Below are positions 8,483 through 15,735 of a stretch of 64,000 bases of DNA, one piece after another. Source of the stretch: Hydrogenophaga sp040372165 (GTDB taxonomy: Bacteria > Pseudomonadota > Gammaproteobacteria > Burkholderiales > Burkholderiaceae_C); contig NZ_BAABWG010000002.1 in the NCBI RefSeq assembly GCF_040372165.1, forward strand, positions 496,001 through 560,000, in the 5' to 3' direction. Every line of letters starts with the position of its first letter. Within the stretch, counting starts at the first letter, position 1. The position numbers and the translations under genes were made by a program. A model generated the notes under the pieces. That model saw only the letters and a list, made by a program, of their open reading frames with translations. It searched no databases and was not told the origin of the DNA.

Positions 8483-9904
8483 ATGCGAATGAGCATCTCC
8501 ACCCGAATCTTTCTGGCCATGCTGGGCACACTGGCACTGGTGGTGGCCATCATGGGGTTTGCCACCCGATGGAGCTTTGAAAGAGGGTTTCTGGGCTACC
8601 TCAATGGGCAAGCAGAAGCCCGGTTGCACGAAGTGCTGCCACGTGTGCAGCAGGCCTATGCCGACAACGGCAGCTGGGACTTCCTGCGCAGCAACCGTGG
8701 CGCCTGGTTCGGCCTGATGAGACCGGCCAACGTACCGGACTGGCCAGGTGCCGATGGCTCGGATCTGCCCGCTCCCACGACATCTGATCTGACAGGTGCC
8801 GTCATTCGGCTAGGTCTGCTCGATGCACAGGAACAGTTCGTGGCCGGCTATCGTCAGGTCAACGAGCAGCTGCCCAAGCAGGCGGTTGTGGTCAACGGGG
8901 AGACGGTGGGCTGGCTGGTGCTCGCGCCATTTGAAGAAGCAGCCGATGACGCCGATCACCGGTTTCAGAAAGGACAGACCCGCGCCACACTGGCCGTGGG
9001 CATGCTGTCCCTGGCACTGGCCGCCGGTATCGCTTGGCGTCTGTCGCGACGGTTGTCGCGTCCGGTCAAGGAGCTGGCGGGCGCGACGCACCGGCTCGCA
9101 GCCGGCCATCTGGATGCGCGTGTCGACCTCGACAGGCACGACGAGATCGGTGTGCTGGCCGACGATTTCAATCGCATGGCCGAAGCATTGGGACGAAGTC
9201 AGGCGCTGCGTCAGGAGTTTCTGGCGGATGTCTCGCACGAACTGCGCACCCCGTTGTCGGTCTTGCGTGGCGAAATTGAAGCTTTGCAAGATGGCGTAAG
9301 ACCGCTGAGCCTGGATGCCGTTTCCTCGCTGCAGGCCGAGGTCATGCAGCTTGAAAAACTGGTTGCCGATCTCAATGAGCTTGCCTTGAGCGATGTGGGT
9401 GCGCTCAGCTACCGGATGGAACCGCTGGACCTGGCTGAGGTGGTCCGGCAGGTGGCTCTTTCACATCAGGTGGCCATGCAACGGCTGGGTCTCGACCTTG
9501 AGCTCGATCTGCCGCCCGAACCCGTCATGGCACAAGGAGACGCCACGCGCTTGCGCCAGCTGCTGGATAACCTGCTGACCAACTGTGCCCGATACACCGA
9601 TGCGCCAGGGCGCGTGGTGGTGTCAGTGCGGCAGAACGAGGACAAGGCCTGCATGACCGTCATGGACAGTGCGCCGACGGCGCCGGCGGCAGATTTGGCA
9701 CGTCTGTTTGACCGCTTCTTCCGGCTGGACGCATCACGCAGCAGGGAGACGGGCGGCGCCGGCTTGGGCCTGGCCATCGTTCGGAACATTGTTCAGGCGC
9801 ACGGAGGTCAGATCGAGGCCCGGCAATCTGAACTGGGCGGCGTCGAGATGACCATGCGATTGCCTTTGGCAACCCCGATGGATGCCATAGAGGGTGAAAG
9901 ATGA
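8483..9904 (+). CDS. Sensor histidine kinase, BaeS/AdeS-like
   Basis: This 473-residue membrane kinase has TM1 at about residues 7-29, a periplasmic sensor region of about 140 residues, TM2 at about 170-190, a HAMP linker (RRLSRPVKELAGATHRLA), a HisKA domain with the phospho-acceptor His252 in DVSHELRTP, and an HATPase domain with N-box NLLTNC and a GAGLGLAIV G-box. All catalytic motifs are intact. The gene overlaps the response regulator gene by 4 bp (ATGA), so the two are co-translated partners. It is divergent from the RND operon, the usual arrangement for efflux-controlling pairs such as BaeSR or AdeRS. The inducing signal is unknown. Confidence 0.93.
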   Translation: MRMSISTRIFLAMLGTLALVVAIMGFATRWSFERGFLGYLNGQAEARLHEVLPRVQQAYADNGSWDFLRSNRGAWFGLMRPANVPDWPGADGSDLPAPTTSDLTGAVIRLGLLDAQEQFVAGYRQVNEQLPKQAVVVNGETVGWLVLAPFEEAADDADHRFQKGQTRATLAVGMLSLALAAGIAWRLSRRLSRPVKELAGATHRLAAGHLDARVDLDRHDEIGVLADDFNRMAEALGRSQALRQEFLADVSHELRTPLSVLRGEIEALQDGVRPLSLDAVSSLQAEVMQLEKLVADLNELALSDVGALSYRMEPLDLAEVVRQVALSHQVAMQRLGLDLELDLPPEPVMAQGDATRLRQLLDNLLTNCARYTDAPGRVVVSVRQNEDKACMTVMDSAPTAPAADLARLFDRFFRLDASRSRETGGAGLGLAIVRNIVQAHGGQIEARQSELGGVEMTMRLPLATPMDAIEGER

Positions 9905-10647
9905 CCGCTTTCCCTCCTGGTGCGCAAGGGCCTGTGGTGCTGGTGGTGGAAGACGAGCGCAAGCTCAACGCGCTGCTGTGCGACTACCTGCGCAACGCTG
10001 GCATGGTGCCAGTGGCGGTGCACGATGGGCTGGCGGTGCCGGATGCCTTTGAAGCGCATCAGCCTGCGCTCATGTTGCTGGACCTGAACCTTCCCGGGCG
10101 TGATGGGGTGGCTGTGTGCAAGGACATTCGCGTCTCAAGCACGTTGCCCATCATCATGATGACTGCCCGCGTTGATGAAATCGACAAGCTGATCGGGCTG
10201 GAGGCGGGAGCAGACGACTATGTCTGCAAGCCCTATAGCCCGCGTGAAGTGGTGGCGCGGGTCAAGGCTCAGCTTCGTCGCACCCGGTGGGGCAGTTCGC
10301 CACAATCGCTTTCAGAATCTATGCCCTCAGTTGCCTCGGAAAGCATGGATCCCCGCCTGGAAATCGATCTGACGCGCTGGCGGGTGCGACTGAACGAGGA
10401 GCAGGTTGATCTCACGCCGGCAGAGATCCGCTTGCTCCATGCTCTGTACACGCAGCCCGGGCGCGTCCTGTCTCGGCAACAGCTGCTCGACCACCTGCAC
10501 GACGATGGACGTGCGGTCACTGATCGAACCGTCGACAGTCATGTGCGCAACCTCAGGCGCAAGCTGGCAAACGCGGGCGATGGCCGAGACCCGGTTCGTT
10601 CTGTGTACGGTGTGGGCTATGCCTTTGAGTGGCCTCAGTCAGCCTGA
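9901..10647 (+). CDS. Response regulator, OmpR/PhoB family (BaeR-like)
   Basis: This 248-residue DNA-binding regulator has an N-terminal receiver domain with the acidic pocket VVEDER, phospho-acceptor Asp61 in LLDLNLPGRDG, the conserved Thr in MMTARV and Lys in YVCKPYSPREV. A Ser-rich linker follows. The C-terminal winged helix shows VDLTPAEIRLLHAL and the recognition region TDRTVDSHVRNLRRKL. Its ATG overlaps the kinase stop. The likely target is the divergent efflux operon, with the dyad at 8452-8470 as a candidate site. The gene ends 41 bp from the convergent ModE-like regulator. Confidence 0.94.
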   Translation: MTAFPPGAQGPVVLVVEDERKLNALLCDYLRNAGMVPVAVHDGLAVPDAFEAHQPALMLLDLNLPGRDGVAVCKDIRVSSTLPIIMMTARVDEIDKLIGLEAGADDYVCKPYSPREVVARVKAQLRRTRWGSSPQSLSESMPSVASESMDPRLEIDLTRWRVRLNEEQVDLTPAEIRLLHALYTQPGRVLSRQQLLDHLHDDGRAVTDRTVDSHVRNLRRKLANAGDGRDPVRSVYGVGYAFEWPQSA

Positions 10648-10688
10648 ATCCGGTGTCATGGCGCCGTGATGTGTGACGGAGAGCAGGC

Positions 10689-11777
10689 TTATCTTTTGGT
10701 GCGTTGGGCAAGAGTGGGATATCGCTCGTACAGCTGAACGACATTGCCCGATGCTGCGGGGTCGTAGCCAGGCAGTTCTGCTAGCCGCTCGCGAAACGCG
10801 TTGTCCTGCAGTGCCTCGAGAATGGCCTGTACGGCGGGTGAATTCATCACGCCGTTTCGGCACAGCAGAAAGTACTGCTCAGATGCCACAGGCACGAAGT
10901 CCAGCTTGAACTGCCGTGCTGGAGGCTCCAGGCCAAAACCCACGTCGGCCATGCCGCTGGCCACGTAGGCGGCCACGGCAGCATGTGTGTATTCACCGTG
11001 CTCGAAACCGGCAATGTCGGCCGAGCTCAGCCCTTGCGCCTGCAGCATGCCTTCGAGCAGAAGCCGACTGCCTGAGCCCGTCTGACGGTTGATGAATCGC
11101 ACGTCGTCGCGCGTCAGATCAGACAGGCTGTAGATTTCCTTGGGATTGCCCGAGCGCACCATCAAACCCTGTCGCCGGTGGGCGATGTCAATGATGGTCA
11201 GTTCCTCGTCGCACAACCAGGCGCGATAGTGCTCCAGCGCCATGGCTTGCATGTCGCCCAGTGGAATGTGAAAGCCTGCAACGTCGCAATCGCCGTCGTG
11301 CAGGGCAGATGCCGCACTGGAGCTGCTGCCATAGGTGATTTCCAGCTGTAGTCCCTGGTCGCCCAGGTGGCGAAGCAACCGCTCCACCGCAAAGCCGTGG
11401 CTGGCGTGCACGCGCAAGATGGGAGCGGATTCGCTCAGCGTGCGATGCAGTTCTGCAGCCAGCTCCGATGCCAGCGAATCGAGTGCTGGCTGCAGGCGGG
11501 CCATGATGCGGTGATCGGCCCACACGATTTTTTCGCCCAGCTCCGTCAGGCTGGATCCCTTGCCACGCTCCATCCTCAGCAAGGGGGCGTTGAAATGGGA
11601 CTCACCCTGGCGGACCAGATCCCAGGCGTGGCGATAGGACACCTGCAGCTTCGAGGCGGCCTTCTGCAAGCTGCCTTCTGCATGCACCTGCACCAGCAGT
11701 TCGATCAGGCGGGTCGACAGTGGCAAGCCATCGGCTTCCTGGATGGTCCATGCGGGTTTGATGGAAATGTGTTTCAT
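10689..11777 (-). CDS. ModE-type HTH regulator fused to a periplasmic-binding-protein-like (COG1910) domain; candidate fds regulator
   Basis: This is a 362-residue one-component transcription factor. Residues about 20-110 form a ModE/LysR-type winged helix (LQKAASKLQVSYRHAWDLV, then LLRMERGKGSSLTELG). From about 130 the protein matches the cytoplasmic molybdate-binding-like PBP domain, with hallmark segments RFINRQTGSGSRLLLEGML, GFEHGEYTHAAVAAYVASG and MADVGFG. There is no signal peptide, so the ligand domain is cytoplasmic. The gene is divergent from the OFA transporter and fds operon, the place held by fdsR in Cupriavidus. A role in switching a Mo-dependent formate dehydrogenase according to molybdate, tungstate or a related anion is inference. 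A 22-bp dyad overlaps its start codon. Confidence 0.88.
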   Translation of the reverse strand: MKHISIKPAWTIQEADGLPLSTRLIELLVQVHAEGSLQKAASKLQVSYRHAWDLVRQGESHFNAPLLRMERGKGSSLTELGEKIVWADHRIMARLQPALDSLASELAAELHRTLSESAPILRVHASHGFAVERLLRHLGDQGLQLEITYGSSSSAASALHDGDCDVAGFHIPLGDMQAMALEHYRAWLCDEELTIIDIAHRRQGLMVRSGNPKEIYSLSDLTRDDVRFINRQTGSGSRLLLEGMLQAQGLSSADIAGFEHGEYTHAAVAAYVASGMADVGFGLEPPARQFKLDFVPVASEQYFLLCRNGVMNSPAVQAILEALQDNAFRERLAELPGYDPAASGNVVQLYERYPTLAQRTKR

Positions 11778-11795
11778 AAGGGTTGACGCTTATGA
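11774..11795. promoter_or_regulatory. 22-bp dyad TCATAAG-N8-CTTATGA covering the regulator start codon
   Basis: This is a perfect 7-bp inverted repeat with an 8-bp spacer (GGTTGACG). The left arm contains the start codon of the ModE-like regulator (cat at 11775-11777). A weaker dyad, ATTGC-N8-GCAAT with the same spacer length, lies at 11831-11848 in the same divergent gap. This geometry suggests autoregulation by a dimeric regulator and control of the divergent transporter/fds operon. No clear -35/-10 pair was found. Confidence 0.5.
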
Positions 11796-11954
11796 GCTTG
11801 GCCTCCGGTGAATAGGTGGCAAATCCTCATATTGCGACCCAGTGCAATTTCTCGGAGGATTCGGGCTGGCTGCACCATAACAACAAAGTCAAAACAAATC
11901 CAACGCCGAGCTGACTCAGGGCAAAGGCCGGCAGTCAAAACCGAAGGAGACAAG

Positions 11955-13607
11955 ATGTCAAATCACGCTGCCGCATCGTCAGGCGGTTTGCTGGCCAAGG
12001 AGCGTATCGTCGCGCATCCTGGCTTTAACCGGTGGCTGGTACCTCCAGCCGCTCTGGCCATCCACCTTTGCATTGGCATGGCCTACGGGTTTTCGGTGTT
12101 CTGGTTGCCTTTGTCGAAGGCGCTTGGAATCAAGGAAGCCATCGCTTGCGGCCCCGATGTGGGTTTCATTGCGCAACTTTTCACCACCAGTTGTGACTGG
12201 CCCATCTCCACACTGGGGTGGATGTACACACTGTTCTTCGTTTTCCTCGGATTGGCAGCGGCCATCTGGGGTGGCTGGCTTGAGCACGTTGGCCCGCGAA
12301 AAGTGGGCGTTCTGGCCGCATTCTGCTGGGGTGGCGGCATGCTGATCTCGGCGGTCGGCGTCTACCTCCACCAGTTCTGGCTGATGATTCTCGGCTCAGG
12401 CATCATCGGCGGCATCGGGCTGGGTCTGGGGTACATCTCGCCGGTGAGCACCCTGATCAAATGGTTCCCTGATCGTCGGGGCATGGCCACCGGCATGGCC
12501 ATCATGGGGTTTGGTGGTGGTGCCATGATCGGCTCGCCACTGGCGGCAGAGCTCATGAAGTCATTTGCCACACCCGAGAGTGTGGGGGTCTGGCAGACCT
12601 TTGCCGTCATGGGCGCCATCTACATCGTCGCCATGCTGCTGGGCGCTTTCGGCTATCGCATCCCCGCTCCGGGCTGGAAGCCGGAAGGCTGGACACCTCC
12701 TGCCAAGCAGGCTGGCAAGGCCATGATCACCCATGGTCACGTTCACGTGAAGAAAGTTTGGGGCATTCCCCAATTCTGGCTCGTCTGGCTGGTGCTGACC
12801 ATGAACGTGTCTGCTGGCATCGGCGTGATCGGCATGGCCAGTCCCATGCTGCAGGAAGTGTTTGGTGGCTCACTCATTGGCGTGACCGCCAGGTTCGGCG
12901 AACTCGACAAAACGGAGCTCACCACGATTGCGGGTGTGGCAGCGGGCTTTGCGGCATTGCTCAGCCTTTTCAACATCGTGGGTCGATTCTTCTGGGCCAG
13001 CCTGTCTGACAAGCTCGGTCGCAAGATGACCTATACCGTGTTCTTCGTGCTCGGCGGCATTCTCTACTTCAGCATTCCAGCCAGTGCTGGCGCTGGCAGC
13101 AAGCTCTTGTTCGTGGGTGCCTTCTGCATCATCCTCAGCATGTATGGCGGAGCCTTCGCCACTGTGCCGGCATACCTGGCCGACCTGTTTGGCACGCAGA
13201 TGGTGGGGGCCATTCACGGCCGCCTGCTGACCGCATGGTCCACCGCCGGCATCCTGGGGCCTGTGGTGGTGAACTACATGCGGGACTACCAGCTGGGTCT
13301 GGGCATACCGCGCGAACAGGTGTACAACCAGACCATGTACATCCTGGTCGGCATGCTGGTGATCGGTCTTTTGTGCAATCTCATGATCCGTCCGGTGGCC
13401 GACAAGCACTTCATGACGGAGGCTGAGCTGGCTGAAGAAAAGCGCCTGGCGCATGACCGCGCTGCAGCTGAGACGGTGCAGGCCACTGACAAGACCTTCC
13501 ATCAGAGCCCGACAGTCCTGGTCTGGCTGGCATGGGCGGCCGTGAGCCTGCCGTTGGCGTGGGGTGTCTATCGCACCCTGCTCAGCGCCGGCAAGTTCTT
13601 CAACTGA
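11955..13607 (+). CDS. OFA-family MFS oxalate/formate transporter with extra C-terminal helix
   Basis: This is a 550-residue inner-membrane major-facilitator protein. The ATG at 11955 is chosen because GAAGGAGA precedes it; the frame runs open to 11808 without a better start. Twelve helices are apparent, with the OFA-typical segments GFNRWLVPPAALAIHLCIG, GLGYISPVSTLIKWFPDRRG and MYGGAFATVPAYLADLFG. The loop after TM1 is lengthened and carries two Cys (65 and 80), possibly a periplasmic disulphide. A thirteenth helix at about 518-550 resembles the separate MFS transporter small subunit found beside OFA genes elsewhere. It lies 49 bp before fdsG and is probably co-transcribed, so formate is the likeliest substrate or exchange partner; oxalate is possible. 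Confidence 0.9.
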   Translation: MSNHAAASSGGLLAKERIVAHPGFNRWLVPPAALAIHLCIGMAYGFSVFWLPLSKALGIKEAIACGPDVGFIAQLFTTSCDWPISTLGWMYTLFFVFLGLAAAIWGGWLEHVGPRKVGVLAAFCWGGGMLISAVGVYLHQFWLMILGSGIIGGIGLGLGYISPVSTLIKWFPDRRGMATGMAIMGFGGGAMIGSPLAAELMKSFATPESVGVWQTFAVMGAIYIVAMLLGAFGYRIPAPGWKPEGWTPPAKQAGKAMITHGHVHVKKVWGIPQFWLVWLVLTMNVSAGIGVIGMASPMLQEVFGGSLIGVTARFGELDKTELTTIAGVAAGFAALLSLFNIVGRFFWASLSDKLGRKMTYTVFFVLGGILYFSIPASAGAGSKLLFVGAFCIILSMYGGAFATVPAYLADLFGTQMVGAIHGRLLTAWSTAGILGPVVVNYMRDYQLGLGIPREQVYNQTMYILVGMLVIGLLCNLMIRPVADKHFMTEAELAEEKRLAHDRAAAETVQATDKTFHQSPTVLVWLAWAAVSLPLAWGVYRTLLSAGKFFN

Positions 13608-13656
13608 GCCCTGGTTTCCTAGGTCCCCACACTGTCACACATAAGGTTTCCCGGCG

Positions 13657-14145
13657 ATGAAAAGAAATGCCTCCAGCCAACCTCGTCAAGTTGCCTCAGC
13701 GTCCTTGGACGCGGCGCAGTTGGCTGTGGTTGAGCAGGCCATTGCAGAGCACCAGTCGGTTGCAGGGGGGCTGTTGCCCCTTTTGCACCAAATTCAGGAA
13801 GGGTTGGGCCACGTTCCCGACGATGCCGTGCCACTGGTAGCTGAGGCCCTGAATCTGTCCCGTGCCGAAGTGCACGGCGTGCTCACCTTCTATCACCACT
13901 TCCGCCGCGAAGAGCCGAAGGGGCAGGTGGTGCAGGTGTGCCGAGCAGAAAGCTGCCTGGCCTGTGGCAGCGATGCACTGTGGAAGGTCGCCCAGGCGTT
14001 GGGGGACCATGTGACAGTTGAACCGGTGTATTGCCTGGGCCTGTGCGCTTCCTCTCCAGCGGTGCAAATCGGTAATCGTTGCCATGCGCGCATGACGCCA
14101 GATCGTTTGCAACGCCTGGTCTCTGCCCAGAAGGAGGCCGCATGA
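13657..14145 (+). CDS. fdsG: NAD+-dependent formate dehydrogenase gamma subunit
   Basis: This 162-residue subunit is related to NuoE of complex I and holds one [2Fe-2S] cluster in the electron path from formate to NAD+. The four cluster ligands appear as C-x4-C in VCRAESC and C-x3-C in YCLGLC. The N-terminal helical part has the NuoE-type LLPLLHQIQEGLGHVPDDAV. The enzyme is soluble and cytoplasmic. fdsG is the first subunit gene of fdsG-fdsB-fdsA-fdhD-fdsD; its stop overlaps the fdsB start (ATGA). The first 15 residues are basic and variable. Confidence 0.95.
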   Translation: MKRNASSQPRQVASASLDAAQLAVVEQAIAEHQSVAGGLLPLLHQIQEGLGHVPDDAVPLVAEALNLSRAEVHGVLTFYHHFRREEPKGQVVQVCRAESCLACGSDALWKVAQALGDHVTVEPVYCLGLCASSPAVQIGNRCHARMTPDRLQRLVSAQKEAA

Positions 14146-15722
14146 GCCAAGCCAATGTCAAGGTGTATGTCCCGGCGGACACGGCCGCTGTGGCGGTGGG
14201 CGCCGATGAAGTCGCGCAGCGCATTGCTGAGGAAGCAGCCCAGCGATCGTTACCCGTCGCGATCGTGCGCACCGGCTCGCGCGGTCTGTTCTGGCTGGAA
14301 ACCATGGTCGAGGTCGAGACGGCGGATGGGCGAGTGGCCTATGGACCGGTGGAAGAAGCCGATATTGCCGGCCTGTTCGATGCCGGCTTCCTGCAAGGCG
14401 GCCAGCACCCCAAATCGCTCGGCTTGACCGAAGCCATTCCCTATCTGGCCAAGCAACAACGCGTGACCTTCGCTCGCATGGGTGTGACCGATCCGCTTTC
14501 CCTGCAAGACTACGAGCAGCACGGCGGCTGGGCTGGGCTGAAAGCCGCAGCGTCCATGGCGGTGGAAAAGGTGGTCGATGCCATCAGCGAGAGCGGCTTG
14601 CGTGGCCGTGGCGGCGCGGCGTTCCCGGCGGGCATCAAATGGAACACGGTGCAACTGGCCAAGGCCGAGCAAAAGTACGTGGTGTGCAATGCCGACGAAG
14701 GCGACTCCGGCACCTACTCCGACCGCATGACGCTCGAGGGCGACCCGTTCATGCTCATCGAAGGCATGGCCATCGCAGGGCTGGCCGTGGGCGCGACCCA
14801 GGGCTATGTCTACATTCGGTCGGAATATCCGCTGGCGGTGAGCGTGTTCCGAAAAGCGGTTGCGCAGGCGACCGAGGCCGGCTGGCTGGGCGGCAACGTT
14901 GCTGGTTCGGGCAAGGCATTCAACATCGACGTTCGGATGGCGGCCGGTTCGTATGTGTGCGGCGAAGAAACCGCCATGCTGGAGAGCATCGAAGGCAAGC
15001 GAGGAGTCGTGCGGGCCAAGCCTCCGCTGCCTGCACTACAAGGCCTGTTTGGCCAACCCACGCTGATCCACAACGTCATTACCCTGGCGTCGGTGCCGGC
15101 CATCCTCGCTCACGGTGCTGCCAGCTACCAGGGCTACGGTCAGGGCCGTTCGCGTGGCACCTTGCCGTTCCAGCTGGCCGGCAACATCGCCCGTGGCGGT
15201 CTGGTGGAGCTGCCCTTTGGGCACACCTTGCGAGAACTGGTGGAAGATTTCGGCGGCGGTACCCGCAGTGGTCGGCCCGTCAAGGCAATACAGGTGGGTG
15301 GCCCGCTCGGAGCCTACGTGCCACCGGACCAATGGGACACACCGCTTGACTACGAAGCCTATGCGGCGGTCGGGGCCACGCTGGGCCACGGTGGCGTGGT
15401 CGTGCACGACGACACGGCCGATATGGCTTCGCTCGCACGCTACGCGATGGAATTCTGCGCCATTGAAAGCTGTGGCAAATGCACGCCCTGCCGCATCGGA
15501 TCCACCCGTGGGGTCGAGGTGATCGACCGCATCCAGCAAAACGACGGCGAGGTCCGCGAAGCACAAGTGGTGTTGTTGCGCGATCTGTGCGAAACCATGA
15601 CTTACGGCAGCCTGTGCGCCATGGGTGGCATGACGCCCAACCCTGTGCTGTCGGCGCTGAACCATTACCCCGAAGACTTCGGTCTCGACAGCGTGGCCCT
15701 CAACGCCGCGCCGGCCGCTTGA
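14142..15722 (+). CDS. fdsB: NAD+-dependent formate dehydrogenase beta subunit (NADH/FMN site)
   Basis: This is a 526-residue NuoF-type diaphorase subunit. The ATG at 14142 overlaps the fdsG stop and has an AAGGAG ribosome site. Residues about 1-120 form a thioredoxin-like N-terminal domain. The FMN/NAD binding motif is GLRGRGGAAFPAGIKW, followed by NADEGDSGTYSDR. The C-terminal [4Fe-4S] ligands are in ESCGKCTPCRIGS, with a fourth Cys in the DLCETM region. It passes electrons from the Mo subunit via FMN to NAD+. The length matches known FdsB proteins (about 520). Confidence 0.96.
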   Translation: MSQANVKVYVPADTAAVAVGADEVAQRIAEEAAQRSLPVAIVRTGSRGLFWLETMVEVETADGRVAYGPVEEADIAGLFDAGFLQGGQHPKSLGLTEAIPYLAKQQRVTFARMGVTDPLSLQDYEQHGGWAGLKAAASMAVEKVVDAISESGLRGRGGAAFPAGIKWNTVQLAKAEQKYVVCNADEGDSGTYSDRMTLEGDPFMLIEGMAIAGLAVGATQGYVYIRSEYPLAVSVFRKAVAQATEAGWLGGNVAGSGKAFNIDVRMAAGSYVCGEETAMLESIEGKRGVVRAKPPLPALQGLFGQPTLIHNVITLASVPAILAHGAASYQGYGQGRSRGTLPFQLAGNIARGGLVELPFGHTLRELVEDFGGGTRSGRPVKAIQVGGPLGAYVPPDQWDTPLDYEAYAAVGATLGHGGVVVHDDTADMASLARYAMEFCAIESCGKCTPCRIGSTRGVEVIDRIQQNDGEVREAQVVLLRDLCETMTYGSLCAMGGMTPNPVLSALNHYPEDFGLDSVALNAAPAA

Positions 15723-15735
15723 AGGAGACACGGCC

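Noticed and set aside
11808..11954. N-terminal extension of the OFA transporter from an earlier in-frame start
   Set aside because: The 49 extra residues are unlike the family and lie over the divergent promoter region. The ATG at 11955 has a strong GAAGGAGA site.
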